From Lachnospiraceae bacterium (GTDB taxonomy: Bacteria > Bacillota > Clostridia > Lachnospirales > Lachnospiraceae), in NCBI GenBank assembly GCA_910574195.1, contig CAJTBF010000014.1:40673-104672 (forward strand): DNA of 64,000 bases. Reading direction: 5' to 3'. This document shows positions 61,746 through 64,000 of this stretch, in pieces. Under the pieces are notes generated by a model that made no database searches, had not been told where the DNA came from, and was given only the letters and a program-made list of their open reading frames with translations. The translations under genes were made by a program, and so were the position numbers. Position 1 is the first letter of the stretch. Each line of letters begins with the position of its first letter.

Positions 61746-61773
61746 TTGACATCCTTGTAAATCTCTATATAAT
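61746..61773 (+). promoter_or_regulatory. Promoter of the EamA-family gene
   Basis: TTGACA (61746-61751), 16-bp spacer, TATAAT (61768-61773), 54 bp before the start. Confidence 0.7.
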
Positions 61774-61827
61774 AGAAATTAAATACAGAGGAATGATCGC
61801 GAATGTACAGGAGTTTGAAAGAAACTT

Positions 61828-62736
61828 ATGAAAGATAAAAAAGAACAGTTAGGAATGTTGTATGTTATATTGTCGGGAATTCTGTTTGGAACCATGCCAT
61901 TGCTGGCCAAGATTGCCTATGCCCATGGAAGTAATGCGTACTCGGTTGCATTTGTTCGGTTTTTATCGGGAACAATTTTGTTGTTTATAATTACCATGCT
62001 TTTGCCGGGGTGTAAAGTGAAGATTGGAAAGGAAGAAGCAAAGGAAATCATCAAGCTTTCTTTCTTTTATGCGCTGGCTCCGATTTTGCTGTACCTTACC
62101 TATAACTATATGGATTCAGGTATGGCGACAACATTGCATTTTACTTATCCGGTGACTGTGATCTTACTCAGAGCAGTGTTTTTAAAAAAAGGAGTGGATT
62201 TCAATCAGACATTTTGTACTATATTATGTGTAGGCGGAATTGCACTGTTGTATACACCGAATGGCCGGGTAAGTATTCAGGGAATTTTGATTGCAGTGGT
62301 GTCAGGAATCATTTATGCAGTCTACATTGTGCTTCTGGGAGACAGCAAAGTAAAAGCGATGCATCCACTGGTGCTCTCATCCTGGGTTGCTTTATTTTCG
62401 ACCATTGAAATAGGAATAATCGCCGTGTGTACCGGGAATCTTGTGTTGGAGGTCGGCGTGGCAGGATGGCTCTCTGAGATTGCGATGGGAGTGCTTGGTA
62501 CGGTACTTGCGTTGGCACTGTTTCAGAAAGGGCTGTTTTTGTGCGGAGACGTGAAGGCGTCTCTTTTGAGTAGTTTTGAGCCGCTGACGGGGATTGTGAT
62601 TGGAATGATTGCATTTCAGGAAAGGCTGAATGCAAAAGAAATGGCCGGAGTGTCTGCCATTATTCTGGCTACCATATTGTTGGTTGCGCCGGCCCTTTTG
62701 GCAAAAGAGTCGAAAAGAGCACAAAAAAATAAATAA
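61828..62736 (+). CDS. EamA/DMT-family transporter
   Basis: A 302-aa membrane protein with ten predicted helices in two EamA repeats. Repeat 1 opens LYVILSGILFGTMPLLAKIAYA, with LAPILLYLTYNYMDSGMATTLHFTYPV, and repeat 2 has VVSGIIYAVYIVLLGDSKV and LLSSFEPLTGIVIGMIAF (all quoted in short parts). The drug/metabolite family exports amino acids, nucleobases or other metabolites; the substrate cannot be told. The ribosome site is weak (GAAAG). No partner gene. Confidence 0.9.
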   Translation: MKDKKEQLGMLYVILSGILFGTMPLLAKIAYAHGSNAYSVAFVRFLSGTILLFIITMLLPGCKVKIGKEEAKEIIKLSFFYALAPILLYLTYNYMDSGMATTLHFTYPVTVILLRAVFLKKGVDFNQTFCTILCVGGIALLYTPNGRVSIQGILIAVVSGIIYAVYIVLLGDSKVKAMHPLVLSSWVALFSTIEIGIIAVCTGNLVLEVGVAGWLSEIAMGVLGTVLALALFQKGLFLCGDVKASLLSSFEPLTGIVIGMIAFQERLNAKEMAGVSAIILATILLVAPALLAKESKRAQKNK

Positions 62737-62750
62737 AGAGTGTAATACGA

Positions 62751-63527
62751 ATGAGCGTAATGAGGGAATGGATTTTATGGGGGACTCGTTTTTTTACAGG
62801 GGCATGTATATTCCATTTTTTAAAGAGAATTATCTGTTGTCTTTCCGTTGGAGGGGGAATGGTACGGGATACGAAATATTGTCCTGCCTGCTGTAAAATA
62901 TTGTCGGAGAAGTGGAATTCCTATACCAATTCTCCGTTTCAGAGAAGAAAATGTTCCCATGGCGGAAGCAAAATTGTAAAACAATACTTTTTTTGGGAGA
63001 GTCTGGGTGGTATTGCATTTGTATACTGCGGGGCTTTTTTCGATTGTGGAGAAGTTACTTTCCTTTCTTTAAAAGGAGGAATTGCATTTGCATATATAAG
63101 TATTCTTACAATTGTAGCAGGGATTGATTGGAATACAAGAGTAATTTATGATCGGTTTCATATAGGGATTTTGTTCCTGGGAATGCTATCAATGTCTCTA
63201 TATGTAGAAAGGGGAATTTCAGAACGATTCCTGGGAATGGTAATCGTGGCATTCCCTATGTTGATTCTTAGCCTCTTGGTGAAGGGAGCATTCGGCGGCG
63301 GAGATATAAAATTGATGGCATCCAGCGGATTTTTACTTGGGTGGCGCGGTATACTTGTGGCAACAGTTTTGGGATTGATGATAGGAGGCATTTACTGTAC
63401 GTGGATGCTTTTCCGTGGAAAGGCGGGACGAAAGGATCATTTTGCACTCGGCCCTTTTCTGTCAATAGGTCTTGCAGTCGCTTATTTTTACGGAGACGTT
63501 TTGGTGAAATGGTATTTGCTTTTTTGA
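62751..63527 (+). CDS. Prepilin-type (A24) peptidase-like membrane protein
   Basis: A 258-aa polytopic protein with the two aspartates of type IV prepilin peptidases: D126 in GIDWNTRVIYD and D185 in FGGGDIKLMA. Its N-terminal part has Cys residues (CPACC, 44-48), as in the zinc-binding loop of many such enzymes. It cleaves the leader of prepilin-like proteins at the inner membrane. No pilin or type II secretion gene lies in the window, so its clients are elsewhere. The ribosome site is weak; ATG 62760 is an alternative start. Confidence 0.85.
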   Translation: MSVMREWILWGTRFFTGACIFHFLKRIICCLSVGGGMVRDTKYCPACCKILSEKWNSYTNSPFQRRKCSHGGSKIVKQYFFWESLGGIAFVYCGAFFDCGEVTFLSLKGGIAFAYISILTIVAGIDWNTRVIYDRFHIGILFLGMLSMSLYVERGISERFLGMVIVAFPMLILSLLVKGAFGGGDIKLMASSGFLLGWRGILVATVLGLMIGGIYCTWMLFRGKAGRKDHFALGPFLSIGLAVAYFYGDVLVKWYLLF

Positions 63528-63584
63528 AATTTGTAGAAGGAATAGTTTGAAGAAATATTTTATGTAAAAAAATAGAAAAAGATG

Positions 63585-63614
63585 TTGACAAGAGGAAAGG
63601 GGATGTGATATTAT
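63585..63614 (+). promoter_or_regulatory. rRNA operon promoter
   Basis: TTGACA (63585-63590), 18-bp spacer, TATTAT (63609-63614), about 200 bp before the 16S gene. The leader 63615-63812 has no gene and presumably holds processing and antitermination sites. Confidence 0.65.
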
Positions 63615-63812
63615 GTCTAAGCTGACTCGAGAGAGGCAGCGTCGAACCTTGATAATTAAACAATAGACAACAATCCTTGAAAATTTCTTAAGAGAATGAA
63701 TTCAGAACAAAGAAGCATCAAAGAGATGCACCCCTCGTTCTGGTAAGAGAGGACGAGAGAGAGTAAAAAGGGATAGATTAGCTAGCAGAATAATCTTGAA
63801 CGGAAACAAACT

Positions 63813-64000
<188 letters not shown>

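Overview
The window is a stretch of Lachnospiraceae-type (Clostridia, gut anaerobe) chromosome. Evidence: a 16S rRNA gene begins at the right edge; a six-cysteine SCIFF peptide sits beside its radical-SAM maturase and a fused secDF; the order secDF-recJ-relA-MBL hydrolase-hemZ-hisS-aspS is the usual clostridial one; SpoVT indicates a spore former; Shine-Dalgarno sites are strong AGGAGG.

Layout. (1) 1-2.6 kb: pduL, the first codons of another minus-strand gene, and an AAA-ATPase/PD-(D/E)XK protein. (2) 2.7-16.4 kb: a sugar-acid module. A GntR/FCD regulator precedes a plus-strand operon (Zn alcohol dehydrogenase, split UxaA-type altronate dehydratase, SDR, RraA-like aldolase, enolase-superfamily dehydratase, TRAP transporter DctPQM, LarA-like protein). 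It converges on a minus-strand operon with a second SDR, Zn dehydrogenase and enolase-superfamily enzyme, whose promoter lies in a 39-bp perfect palindrome. A ~36-bp direct repeat lies on both sides of this part. (3) 16.7-33 kb: housekeeping block: spoVT, TIGR04086 membrane protein, scfA/scfB, secDF, recJ, relA, MBL hydrolase, hemZ, a 74-aa protein, hisS, aspS. (4) 33-39.3 kb: CmpB-like membrane protein, DUF362 protein, and a large FtsX-type permease gene broken by a frameshift and an amber codon. (5) 39.5-45.3 kb: tRNA-Gly and a five-gene peptide/nickel-type ABC importer. (6) 45.6-55.7 kb: ribose-type sugar ABC importer, Gfo/Idh/MocA oxidoreductase, PfkB kinase, sugar isomerase, BtpA/SgcQ-like protein and guaB in one apparent operon, facing a GntR/UTRA regulator. 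(7) 56-61.2 kb: two tandem MdoB/LtaS-like transferases with C-terminal GBS-Bsp-like domains, and an LCP protein. (8) 61.4-64 kb: tRNA-Pro, an EamA transporter, a prepilin-type peptidase and the start of an rRNA operon.

The signal least explained by ordinary annotation is a dispersed ~70-90 bp element bounded by TATACC/GGTATA. Its hairpin arms change together between copies. It lies between genes at 7.6, 39.9, 43.5 and 59.8 kb, and as three tandem 69-bp units it sits in frame inside hemZ, adding 69 residues. All functions are read from sequence by eye; no database search was run.
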